The notes below the pieces were generated by a model. It saw only the letters and a program-made list of their open reading frames with translations. It ran no database searches and was not told the origin of the DNA. The translations under genes and the position numbers were made by a program. DNA of 64,000 nt from Chloroflexota bacterium. Lineage in GTDB: Bacteria > Chloroflexota > Anaerolineae > UBA1429. Each line of letters begins with the position of its first letter. Position 1 is the stretch's first letter. Location: assembly GCA_012729455.1 (NCBI GenBank), contig JAAYDC010000011.1, positions 1-64,000 of the forward strand. The letters run 5' to 3'. Shown here piece after piece: positions 26,984-34,841 of this stretch.

Positions 26984-28744
26984 CTAACGACAGATCAGCA
27001 CGGGAAACCACGCCTCGCGCACCATGCGGTCGACCGTGCTCCCTAAAAAAGCCTTCAGGAAAGGCTTGTAGCCATAACCGCCCATAATCAGCATGCTGGC
27101 CTGCTCTTCCTGCATCACACGCAGCAGCACATCCGCCGGATCTCCGCTTTCGTAGCGTGAGATCACCGAGCTGGACGTGCTGTGCTGCACATACTGCCAG
27201 GCTGAATCGAGCATCTCGCGGTTGGTGCGAGAGGTCGCCACCGTCACCACCACACCCGAGACATGCCAGCGCGATACCAGGTCGCGCATGATAAAGAGCG
27301 CCTCCTGCGACTTGGCACTGCCATCATAAGCCAGGAGCAGCTTTTCGATGCGCTGAACCGAGGTGCCCGGTACTGCCAGCAGGGGGCGGGTGGCCTGCTC
27401 AGCCACAGCGTAAAAGATCGAGCCCAGCGGTGCATCGGGCAAGGCACCGGTGCGCACCCGCTGATTGATGACGATCAGATCGGCCCAGCGGCCGTGCTCG
27501 ATGATCACCTGTTCGATGTTGCCCTGCTCGATCTTAAAGGTATAGGTTGCTCCCATACTCTGGCAGCGAAAGGCGTACTCTTCCTGGATCTGGTCCGCTT
27601 CCTGTTGGGCCTCGAGCGAACCGTTGGGCAGCACGTGCAGGCCATGCAAGACGCCCTGTTCACGCCGCGCGATCTCGCCAGCCTGGCTGAGTGCCAGCCA
27701 GCCCGAGGGGGCGCCCGAGATGGTTACCAGGATGTTTCCAAACAGGCGCTCGCGCCCGCTTTCTTCGAGTTTTTCGGTGCGATAGATGCCGGTACGCGGC
27801 GCAAACTCGATGCGTGCGGCGCGGAACCGGTCACGCAGGGCGACCAGCATGCGCGAAATGACGCGCCCGGGCTGGCGGCTAAAGCGCGCGATGAAATCCG
27901 AGACGGCCTTTTGCGGCGGCACCTCGTGCTGCAGCTTTTGCGAGAGAAAGTAGGCGTGGTCGATCACCCACAGGTATAGATCGGCCTCAGAGAGGCCGGG
28001 GAACTCGCGCTGCATGTGCTTTTTGCGGATCGCCTTGACGATCGGCATGTAGATATCGTCATACCAGCTCAGCACGGCTTCCTGCCAGGTGGCTGGCTGG
28101 CTGCGATCCAGGTTCATCATGTAGCGGTGCACATTGATGTGTTCCTGCAGGCGCTTGAAATATTCGGGGCGGGTGACGCGTAGGTTGGTATCCGGGCGCA
28201 GCAGGTCGAGCCCGGTATGGTTTAAAAAGTCGCGATACTCACCCAGCAGGTCCAGGTCGGCCAGGGTGAGGTCGGCGGTGACGGGCACACGGCTGGCGAC
28301 CTCGGTCACCAGGGCGTCGATGTAATCCTGCCCCTTGTAGCGCGCTACTGATACGCGGTGGTGGCCATCGACCACGAAATAGGCTTCGCCCACTTTGTAA
28401 AGCATAATCGGCGGCAGGCTGATGTCCTGCAGGTTGGCAATGTCGACGCGTTGCCACTTGCTTCTGGAATGACCTTGGGTGGGGTTAAAGATGCGGTCAA
28501 AGTCGCCGCTGCGGTCGAGGCTGCCGATGATCTTGTCGAGCGGCACGGCCTGCAGACCGCGATATTGCTGGTTAGTGGATTCGACAATGCGCTGCAGGTA
28601 ACGGTAAGGGATCAGCGCGTTTTCCTGCTTGGTAAAGCGCTGAAACAGGCGGCGCCACTTGCCGGTGCGCAAGGCCTCGTCAAAGTGGCGCTGCGCTGTC
28701 ATCTCGGCAGAGTAGCGCTCCTGGCGCGGATTCTGAGGTTCCAT
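26984..28744 (-). CDS. ParB-like domain fused to two universal stress domains
   Basis: About 586 residues. The N-terminal part has a ParB/Srx-like core: AVPLDKIIGSL, LPPIMLYKVGEAYFVVDGHH and RVSVARYKGQDYI (about residues 123-140). A helical middle follows (about 150-320). Two UspA-type domains make up the C-terminal half: FGNILVTISGAPSGWLAL...ADLIVINQ (about 325-445) and EKLLLAYDGSAKSQEAL...ASMLIMGGYGYKPFLKAFLGS (about 470-586). The second keeps the ATP-binding GxxGx9GS-like pattern; the first is partly degenerate. The ParB-like part may bind nucleotide or DNA. ATG 28744 or GTG 28750 could start; no ribosome site is visible and a TATACT lies just upstream, so the mRNA may be leaderless. Confidence 0.75.
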   Translation of the reverse strand: MEPQNPRQERYSAEMTAQRHFDEALRTGKWRRLFQRFTKQENALIPYRYLQRIVESTNQQYRGLQAVPLDKIIGSLDRSGDFDRIFNPTQGHSRSKWQRVDIANLQDISLPPIMLYKVGEAYFVVDGHHRVSVARYKGQDYIDALVTEVASRVPVTADLTLADLDLLGEYRDFLNHTGLDLLRPDTNLRVTRPEYFKRLQEHINVHRYMMNLDRSQPATWQEAVLSWYDDIYMPIVKAIRKKHMQREFPGLSEADLYLWVIDHAYFLSQKLQHEVPPQKAVSDFIARFSRQPGRVISRMLVALRDRFRAARIEFAPRTGIYRTEKLEESGRERLFGNILVTISGAPSGWLALSQAGEIARREQGVLHGLHVLPNGSLEAQQEADQIQEEYAFRCQSMGATYTFKIEQGNIEQVIIEHGRWADLIVINQRVRTGALPDAPLGSIFYAVAEQATRPLLAVPGTSVQRIEKLLLAYDGSAKSQEALFIMRDLVSRWHVSGVVVTVATSRTNREMLDSAWQYVQHSTSSSVISRYESGDPADVLLRVMQEEQASMLIMGGYGYKPFLKAFLGSTVDRMVREAWFPVLICR

Positions 28745-28790
28745 ATGCACCGCAAGTATAGCACGTTGTCAACACGATATATAACCCAGG

Positions 28791-28818
28791 TTGACTCTGC
28801 AGTGATTTCGTGTATCAT
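28791..28818 (+). promoter_or_regulatory. Promoter of serS
   Basis: TTGACT (28791-28796), a 16-bp spacer and TATCAT (28813-28818), driving the T-box leader and serS. Confidence 0.65.
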
Positions 28819-28824
28819 GCAGCC

Positions 28825-29060
28825 AACAGGCAGCGAAGGGAAAAGTAATCCGTGTCGGCCGCGCAGCGAGTTGCCGCCAGTGTGAGGGCAGCCGGTAACT
28901 TGGATGAAATCCACCCCAGAGCCGGGCATGATGAATGCTCCCGGATGCTCCCGTTAACGAGCATGGCCTATACGGGCCGATGAGGCTGGTTTATCCAGCG
29001 AACCTAGGTGGCACCACGAAAGCGAACGCTTCTCGTCCTAACAGGCGGGCGGCGTTTTTA
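28825..29060 (+). promoter_or_regulatory. T-box leader of serS, serine UCC specifier
   Basis: The leader contains TTGGATGAAATCCACC at 28900-28915, which aligns with the matching segment of the ileS leader. TCC (28910-28912), a serine codon, sits at the specifier position. The T-box core GTGGCACCAC (29008-29017) is a variant of GTGGTACC. The terminator is an imperfect stem of about 13 bp between 29025-29039 and 29044-29055, followed by TTTTTA. It should control serS by sensing uncharged tRNA-Ser. Confidence 0.85.
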
Positions 29061-29077
29061 TTTACGAAGGGAGCATC

Positions 29078-30349
29078 ATGATTGATCTGAGCTATATCCG
29101 CGAGCATCCCGAGACGGTGCGTCAGGCCTTGGTGGATCTGAACACCACTGGACCGCTGGACGAGATCCTTAAACTCGATGAGCAGCGCCGGTCGGTGCTG
29201 GCGGCCATTGAGAGCAGCCGCGCAGAGCGCAACCGCGTCTCGAAAATGATTCCGACCATCGAGGATAACACCGAACGCCAGGCACTGGTCGCCTCCATGC
29301 GCCAGGTGGGTGACCAAATCAAGCAGATGGAAGAGAGCCTTAACCCGATCCAGGAGCGCCTCGACCAGGCACTCCTCGAAATGCCCAATATGCCGGATGC
29401 TTCTGTGCCGATCGGCCCCGACGAGAGCCACAACATCGTGGTGCGCCAGCCAGAGGTGCTGCCCTCGTTTGCCTTTGAGCCCAAGCCGCACTGGGAGCTG
29501 GGCGAGGCGCTGGGGATCATCGATTTCGAGCGCGGCGTCAAGGTCAGCGGTTCGCGTTTTTATGTGCTCAAGGGCGACGGCGCCCGGCTGCAGCGCGCGC
29601 TGATCGCCTTTATGCTGGATACACATACCCGTTACCACGGCTATAGCGAGGTGTATCCGCCCTATATGGTGCGGCGCGAATGCCTGGTGGGCACCGGCAA
29701 CCTGCCCAAATTCGCCGAAAACCTGTACATGGATACCGAAGACGATCTGTGGCTGATCCCAACTGCTGAGGTACCCGTCACCAACCTCTATCGCGAGGAA
29801 ATCCTCGAGGAGGCGCAACTGCCGGTCAAGCACTGCGCCTATACCGCCTGCTTCCGCCGTGAAAAGATGTCGGCTGGGCGCGACACACGCGGCATTAAAC
29901 GCGGACATCAGTTTGATAAAGTCGAGATGGTCAAGTTCGTCAAGCCCGAAAACTCTCTGGATGAGCTGATGAGCCTGCTGGATAACGCCGAGGATATCTG
30001 CCGGCGCCTCGGCTTGCCGCACCGTGTGGTTCAGATGTGCACCGGCGATCTTTCCTTTACGGCAGCGGTGAAATACGATGTCGAGATCTGGGCGGGTGGC
30101 TGCCAGGAGTGGCTGGAAGTTTCGTCGTGCAGCAATTTCAAGGATTTCCAGGCCCGGCGCGCCAATATCCGCTACCGACCGGCCGATGGCAGCCGGCCGC
30201 GGTGGGTGCACACCCTTAACGGCTCGGGGCTGGCGCTGCCAAGGGTACTGATCGGCGTGCTGGAAAACAACCAGCTCCCCGATGGCACCATTGCGGTGCC
30301 CGAGGCGCTGCAGCCCTACCTGGGAGGCCAGCAGGTCATCGGGCGCTGA
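29078..30349 (+). CDS. serS: Seryl-tRNA synthetase
   Basis: 423 residues starting MIDLSYIREHPETVRQAL. The N-terminal antiparallel coiled coil (about residues 25-105) includes SRAERNRVSKMIPTIEDN and recognises the long variable arm of tRNA-Ser. Class II motif 2 is CFRREKMSAGRDTRGIKRGH (about residue 257) and motif 3 is NGSGLALPRVLIGVLEN (about residue 387). It charges tRNA-Ser and tRNA-Sec. GGGAG lies before ATG 29078. Two serine tRNA genes follow directly downstream on their own promoter. Confidence 0.97.
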   Translation: MIDLSYIREHPETVRQALVDLNTTGPLDEILKLDEQRRSVLAAIESSRAERNRVSKMIPTIEDNTERQALVASMRQVGDQIKQMEESLNPIQERLDQALLEMPNMPDASVPIGPDESHNIVVRQPEVLPSFAFEPKPHWELGEALGIIDFERGVKVSGSRFYVLKGDGARLQRALIAFMLDTHTRYHGYSEVYPPYMVRRECLVGTGNLPKFAENLYMDTEDDLWLIPTAEVPVTNLYREEILEEAQLPVKHCAYTACFRREKMSAGRDTRGIKRGHQFDKVEMVKFVKPENSLDELMSLLDNAEDICRRLGLPHRVVQMCTGDLSFTAAVKYDVEIWAGGCQEWLEVSSCSNFKDFQARRANIRYRPADGSRPRWVHTLNGSGLALPRVLIGVLENNQLPDGTIAVPEALQPYLGGQQVIGR

Positions 30350-30360
30350 AAGGAGTGTGA

Positions 30361-30389
30361 TTGACAGCCGGCCCTCGATGGGTTATACT
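30361..30389 (+). promoter_or_regulatory. Promoter of the tRNA cluster
   Basis: TTGACA (30361-30366), a 17-bp spacer and TATACT (30384-30389), about 37 bp before the first tRNA and 12 bp after the serS stop. Confidence 0.75.
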
Positions 30390-30425
30390 CTGCCGACTGG
30401 ACGGAGAGGGCCATCTGGCTGTGAT

Positions 30426-30508
30426 GGAGGGATGGCAGAGCGGTTTATTGCGGCGGTCTTGAAAACCGTTGATCGCAAGATCCGGGGGTTCGAATCCCTC
30501 TCCCTCCG
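30426..30508 (+). tRNA. tRNA-Ser (UGA)
   Basis: Acceptor stem GGAGGGA / TCCCTCC (30426-30432 and 30501-30507), discriminator G at 30508, T-arm GGGGGTTCGAATCCCTC and a long class II variable arm. The anticodon loop CTTGAAA gives anticodon TGA at 30460-30462. The CCA end is not encoded. Confidence 0.96.
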
Positions 30509-30529
30509 CTCCTAACAGTGCTACGATCA

Positions 30530-30620
30530 GGGGAGGTGCCGGAGAGGCCGATCGGGGCCGCCTGCTAAGCGGTTGTAGGGTCTTTAAGCTCTACCCAGGG
30601 TTCGAATCCCTGCCTCCCCG
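30530..30620 (+). tRNA. tRNA-Ser (GCU)
   Basis: Acceptor stem GGGGAGG / CCTCCCC (30530-30536 and 30613-30619), discriminator G at 30620, anticodon loop CTGCTAA with anticodon GCT at 30564-30566, a long variable arm and the T-loop GGTTCGAATCC. It reads AGC/AGU codons. Confidence 0.96.
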
Positions 30621-30668
30621 CTGTTGCCGATTTGTGCGACGGGCAACACGGTATTATTATTAGGCCAT

Positions 30669-30741
30669 GCGCCCGTACCTCAATGGATAGAGGGCCGGAC
30701 TACGAATCCGTCTGTTGAGCGTTCGACCCGCTCCGGGCGCA
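30669..30741 (+). tRNA. tRNA-Arg (ACG)
   Basis: Acceptor stem GCGCCCG / CGGGCGC (30669-30675 and 30734-30740), discriminator A at 30741, anticodon loop CTACGAA with anticodon ACG at 30702-30704. A34 is normally deaminated to inosine by TadA to read CGU/CGC/CGA. Confidence 0.96.
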
Positions 30742-30745
30742 CAAA

Positions 30746-30778
30746 AACAGCCGCCAAACACTTGGCGGCTGTTTTGTT
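30746..30778. terminator. Bidirectional rho-independent terminator
   Basis: Perfect 12-bp stem AACAGCCGCCAA / TTGGCGGCTGTT (30746-30757 and 30762-30773) with an ACAC loop. T-rich runs follow on both strands (TTTGTTTG on plus, TTTTTG on minus). It ends the tRNA operon and the convergent GHL6-like gene. Confidence 0.9.
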
Positions 30779-30788
30779 TGTTGCTGTG

Positions 30789-32843
30789 TCAGAACTCGAT
30801 TGCGATTACGCGGTGAATGTGCACCTGCGGCACCTGTACCGTGAGCACGCCCTCGGCATAGACCCACTGCGCAAAAGCGCCATCCGGCTCGAGCGTCACC
30901 CGAGTGGGGCGCTCTTCAAGGCGCAGAGCCACCTGGATATCCTTCACCGGCAGGATCACCTCGCTGCAGCGCCCGTTGCCATCTACGGCGCGGTCGCCGT
31001 GCTGGTTGACCAGGTGTACCAGGGTGCGCGCTCGGCTGCGCGGTGCATCCGCAGCGCTCTGATGCATCAGCGTCACTTCCACCCAGGCCGGCGCCGTCAC
31101 CTGCACCAGCGGGTCGGCCACCATCTTGTGCAGCAGGTTGGAGACCAGTGGTTTGAGCACCCACTGGTTCTTGACCTGGTAGGCGTGAAAGATGTCGTTG
31201 GCGATGTAGCAGGCATAGCCGCGCCCCACTGCACGCAGCGTGATGGCCGGGTGCCCCAATGGCTCGCCCACCGGCGACCAGCGCAGGAGCAGCTTGCCGT
31301 CGCTGCGCAGATAGATGCCATAGAGATCAGCCAGCACCTGCACATCCTCAGCGACGAGCTCGACCAGTGCCGTGACGGCTTCGACCAGATGCGGCATATC
31401 GAGCAAGCCGGCCTTCAGGCCAGGATCGGTGATCGCCAGATAGGCATGCGTCTGCTCATAGGTGCCCATGTAGCGCACGCCGCATAGCTTGCCCAGTGCC
31501 ATCTCGCCAGTGGGGTTCAGGGCATCGTCGAGGGTGCCCGTCAGGCCGGTGGCGATCAGCACCCCGCCGGCCTCGACCCAGGCTTCCAGCGCGGCAACCA
31601 TTTCAGTGCTCAGGTGGCGCTGGTCGGGCAAGATCGCCACGCGCACCTTGTCCAGGTGTGCCAAAAAGGCGTCTTCGGTATACATGTGGTAGGGGATCAT
31701 CTCTTCTGTCAGCAGGCGGTGTGCCCCGCGCGCCGAGACCTCGTCGGCTAAAATCCTCGGCTCGTTACGCATCAGCATCTTATCGGTAGCGTGCAGTACC
31801 GCTGCGTAGGGGATCGGTTTGGCGCCCACCAGCAGATCCTCGCGCTCTTTGACAAACGCAAGAGCCTTGCCCATCTCGTTCATCACAGCGGACTCGACAT
31901 CAAATGCCTGATTCATCTGGTAGCCCAGCCACACCAACCCGCCGTTGGCGATCACGCTGGCTTCTTCCTGCTGCATGGCGATGGCGGGCTTACAGCCCCA
32001 GTCGCCCCACCACTGTAAAAACGCCACGTTCATCACATCAAAGGGGCGGTCGTGAGTGGCCCAGTAGCGCGAAAAGTAGCTGCCGTCAAAGACCTGGTCG
32101 TCGGTGTAGATGTCGGCCACCAGGTTGCCGGTTCCGGGCGGCACTGCTTCGGGAGAGCGCGGCGCATGCATCCAGTTGTACGAGACGACTACCTCCGGGC
32201 GGATGGCGTGGATCGTATCAGCCATCTTTTTGCGGAGCTCATCGTAAACATCCAGCCGCCACCGAATATAATCGCGCGCGTTGAGGTCATCATAGCTGGC
32301 CGGCATCTCCTTGCCGCCCGAGGCCGCCGCATAGCGTGCCCGGCAGAAACCACAGTAACAGGGCGAATAGGCATAGGTGCCATCAAAGAACATGCTGTCG
32401 ACATCATAGTTGGAGACGATCTCGGCGATGTGCGGCAGCATCCATTCTTCCAACAGCGGGCTGAACATGCAGATAGAGATGCCGCGCGGCTTGCCCTGGC
32501 TGTCGATCTCGACCCACTCGGGGTGCTCGCGCGCGATCGGCTCGCTTCCAAAGGTGTGATAGTAACCCAGCGCTTTGAGTCCGCGGTGGTGCAGGGCATC
32601 GATCTGCTCGCCCAGCATGTCGAGCCCCTCGGGCAGCTGCGGATGTACATAGCGGACCGATCCGCGCCGGTAATACGAATAGCCAAAACCGCACTTTGTA
32701 ATCACCGAGACGGCCTGGGCGTTGGCCTCTTCCACACGCTTTGCCCATTCCTTGGCATCAAAGCGGCTGGCCAGCCCGACGGTGGTGCCGGGGCTGTGAA
32801 AGTCGAAAAACAGCTTGCGAAAACTCGTGTCATACCAGGACAT
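30789..32843 (-). CDS. GHL6-like putative glycoside hydrolase
   Basis: 684 residues starting MSWYDTSFRKLFFDFHSPGT. The N-terminal half looks like a (beta/alpha)8 barrel of the hypothetical glycosyl hydrolase 6/alpha-fucosidase-like type: ARFDAKEWAKRVEEANAQAV-like region, GEQIDALHHRGLKALGYYH, VDSMFFDGTYAYSPCYCG with a CxxC pair, and SYNWMHAPRSPE. The C-terminal half (about residues 380-684) resembles the beta-galactosidase trimerisation/GATase-like domain (VRVAILPDQRHLSTEMVAAL, GGVLIATGLTGTLDD). No signal peptide is seen, so it is probably cytoplasmic. GAGGAGG (32850-32856) fixes ATG 32843; the frame's upstream extension is a shadow of the sulfatase. One base separates it from the sulfatase stop. 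Confidence 0.75.
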   Translation of the reverse strand: MSWYDTSFRKLFFDFHSPGTTVGLASRFDAKEWAKRVEEANAQAVSVITKCGFGYSYYRRGSVRYVHPQLPEGLDMLGEQIDALHHRGLKALGYYHTFGSEPIAREHPEWVEIDSQGKPRGISICMFSPLLEEWMLPHIAEIVSNYDVDSMFFDGTYAYSPCYCGFCRARYAAASGGKEMPASYDDLNARDYIRWRLDVYDELRKKMADTIHAIRPEVVVSYNWMHAPRSPEAVPPGTGNLVADIYTDDQVFDGSYFSRYWATHDRPFDVMNVAFLQWWGDWGCKPAIAMQQEEASVIANGGLVWLGYQMNQAFDVESAVMNEMGKALAFVKEREDLLVGAKPIPYAAVLHATDKMLMRNEPRILADEVSARGAHRLLTEEMIPYHMYTEDAFLAHLDKVRVAILPDQRHLSTEMVAALEAWVEAGGVLIATGLTGTLDDALNPTGEMALGKLCGVRYMGTYEQTHAYLAITDPGLKAGLLDMPHLVEAVTALVELVAEDVQVLADLYGIYLRSDGKLLLRWSPVGEPLGHPAITLRAVGRGYACYIANDIFHAYQVKNQWVLKPLVSNLLHKMVADPLVQVTAPAWVEVTLMHQSAADAPRSRARTLVHLVNQHGDRAVDGNGRCSEVILPVKDIQVALRLEERPTRVTLEPDGAFAQWVYAEGVLTVQVPQVHIHRVIAIEF

Positions 32844-32844
32844 G

Positions 32845-34482
32845 TTATGCCTCCTCGTTAATGTGGTATGGCTGGATGGAACGGTTACTCTGTAAACGCC
32901 AGCTGCGTTCGCTGCTGGCGGTAAACCCAATGCGGATGGCGCAGGCGCGCAACGTGCTGGCACCCACTGGCACCGCCAGCGGCGAGTGGTAGAGCAGCCA
33001 GCGCGGTGAATCGCCTGCCTCCCAAGTATAGGCGATCGAGGCGCCCTGGGTAGAGCAGTGCAGCTGGATCCGTGCCGGCAGATCGACGCTCGCCTCTGCG
33101 GGAGCAGGCTCCACGCCGGGCTGCTCCTCGCTGTAGAGCACGGCAATCGGTGCTTGCGTGGCGGGTTGGGTGCCGTCGGGGTACCAGCGCCGCACCAGCT
33201 GGTATTCGTCGAGATCACCCAGGTCACCGGTGACATGCCGCCATTCGTCCAGAGCGGAGCGCAGGCGTGCCAGCTCGGGCTGGTACGCCGCATCACAGGC
33301 CAGGTTGTGGAGCTCATGCGGATTGGAAAGGGTGTCATAAAGCTCTTCAGGGGCGCGCTCGTCCGCAAACAAGAGCCGCTGGGGACCCTCGAGTTTACCC
33401 TGAAGGTGCAGTCGCCACATCTCGCGCATAATTGGGTGGCGGTTGAGGTAGGGGATCCACTGGGTGGGCGGCTGCAGATGGTTATAGTGGCGGATGTACT
33501 TCCAGCGCCTGTCGCGCACGGCGCGCACCATGTCATAGGTCTCATCGTGGCGGTCGCGGCTGGCATAGACATACTCCCGCGGCGGCGCGGCGTGATCGCC
33601 CAGAAAGGCTTGGCCCTGCATATAGGCCGGTATCGGCAGCCCCGCCAACGAGAGCATGGTAGGCGCCAGGTCGACGGTGCTCACCAGCTGGTCGCTGCGC
33701 GTGCCAGCAGTCACGCCCGGCGCGCCGCGTACGATCAGAGGCACGTGGATGCCGGCATCATACGGCCAGCGTTTGCCGCGCGGCAGCGGGCCGTGGTCGC
33801 TCCAGTGAAACACGACCGTGTTCTCAGCCAGGCCATCTTCATCCAGCGCCTGCAGGATGCGCCCCAACTCGCTGTCGCTTTCCTCGATATGGGTATACAT
33901 GCGCGCCATCGCCAGGCGCACAGCTGGTGTATCGGGCAGGTAGGGCGGCACCACCATTTGCCCAGGGTCAAGGCGGATTTCGGAGCAGTTCGCCTCCCAC
34001 ATGCCGCTTTCGTGGGTGCGGATGGGGTTGAATACCGCGAAAAAGGGCTGGTCGGGGTCGGGGCGGTTACGCCAATGCGCCTGCGGACCGAGCTCGTCCC
34101 AGGCGGTGAGAGGCGGATCGAACTGGTAGTCGGTTTTGTGGTTATTGGTGCAATAATACCCGGCCGCACGCAGATATTCGCTAAAGCATTTTACATAATG
34201 CGGAATAACGGCCGAATAAGGCGTCGGCAAGCCAGGGGCCTGCGGATGGGTGTGGGTGGTGCGCATATGATGGGTACCGATCGACGTCGGGTACATGCCG
34301 GTGATGACGGCTGAGCGCGCCGGCGCGCACACGCCGGCTGTCGAAAAGCAGTGGGTCCACAGGCAGCCCTCAGCCGCCAGGCGATCGAGCACCGGCGTAC
34401 GGGCGATCTGGTCACCATAGCAGCCGTGAAAGGGGTTGGTATCTTCGAACGAGACCCACAAAAAGTTGAGCGGCTTGGGCAT
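32845..34482 (-). CDS. Sulfatase (formylglycine-dependent, S1 family)
   Basis: 545 residues. N-terminal metal region FLWVSFEDTNPFHGCYGD, then the sulfatase signature CAPARSAVITG with Cys52 as the formylglycine precursor (CxPxR), GTHHMR, and the metal motif VFHWSDHGPLPRGKRWPYDAG. The overall pattern resembles heparan N-sulfatase/arylsulfatase A-like members. The C-terminal ~100 residues (ARIQLHCSTQGASIAYTWE...) look like a chitobiase/hexosaminidase-type C-terminal beta domain. No signal peptide. It is translated just before the GHL6-like gene, suggesting joint degradation of a sulfated oligosaccharide (inference). Activation needs a formylglycine-generating enzyme, not in this window. Confidence 0.9.
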   Translation of the reverse strand: MPKPLNFLWVSFEDTNPFHGCYGDQIARTPVLDRLAAEGCLWTHCFSTAGVCAPARSAVITGMYPTSIGTHHMRTTHTHPQAPGLPTPYSAVIPHYVKCFSEYLRAAGYYCTNNHKTDYQFDPPLTAWDELGPQAHWRNRPDPDQPFFAVFNPIRTHESGMWEANCSEIRLDPGQMVVPPYLPDTPAVRLAMARMYTHIEESDSELGRILQALDEDGLAENTVVFHWSDHGPLPRGKRWPYDAGIHVPLIVRGAPGVTAGTRSDQLVSTVDLAPTMLSLAGLPIPAYMQGQAFLGDHAAPPREYVYASRDRHDETYDMVRAVRDRRWKYIRHYNHLQPPTQWIPYLNRHPIMREMWRLHLQGKLEGPQRLLFADERAPEELYDTLSNPHELHNLACDAAYQPELARLRSALDEWRHVTGDLGDLDEYQLVRRWYPDGTQPATQAPIAVLYSEEQPGVEPAPAEASVDLPARIQLHCSTQGASIAYTWEAGDSPRWLLYHSPLAVPVGASTLRACAIRIGFTASSERSWRLQSNRSIQPYHINEEA

Positions 34483-34486
34483 TTAG

Positions 34487-34663
34487 TCACCTGACCGATG
34501 CATCATGAGCGGGTGTGGTACCAGAGGCAATGCGCATGGTCTCGTCATACCCTGGGCTGATGTGCGCCAGGATCCAGGCGCGCGCCGCAGCGGACGGCGA
34601 ACACTGCTGGGCATCGGGCTCAGACAGGTATGTATGAACGCTGGCAGCCTTGCTGGTGACCAT
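34487..34663 (-). CDS. Possible small ORF upstream of the sulfatase gene
   Basis: 58 residues starting MVTSKAASVHTYLSEPDAQQ and ending GTTPAHDASVR. ATG 34663 has GGAG 6 bases upstream, and the stop is 4 bp before the sulfatase ATG. It has no recognisable domain. The frame continues upstream antisense to nagA, which is a shadow. It could be a real leader peptide or chance. Confidence 0.3.
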   Translation of the reverse strand: MVTSKAASVHTYLSEPDAQQCSPSAAARAWILAHISPGYDETMRIASGTTPAHDASVR

Positions 34664-34754
34664 CCTGTGCTCCACACAGAACAAGTGATGGCAAATCCAC
34701 GGTCGGACACATGCTATCATAGTAGAAGCGCACCAGTCTGTCATCCGACAGAGG

Positions 34755-34783
34755 TTGCCGCACCCGCCCAAGTGTGCTATATA
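34755..34783 (+). promoter_or_regulatory. Promoter of nagA
   Basis: TTGCCG (34755-34760), a 17-bp spacer and TATATA (34778-34783), 58 bp before the nagA start. The ~360-bp gap between the divergent sulfatase and nagA genes holds this and the small ORF; I see no other feature in it. Confidence 0.5.
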
Positions 34784-34841
34784 TGCCCCAATAAGACCAC
34801 CAATCGGCGCGGCAGGCGCGTATCCCTGCCAAAGACGAGAG

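Noticed and set aside
28991-30211. Long minus-strand open frame (406 codons) antisense to serS
   Set aside because: serS is unambiguous on the plus strand and this frame is a shadow of its codon bias; no family resemblance or ribosome site.
32844-33572. N-terminal extension of the GHL6-like frame to 927 codons
   Set aside because: The extension overlaps the sulfatase gene in another frame and reads as low-complexity Ser/Ala/Arg. GAGGAGG before ATG 32843 decides the start.
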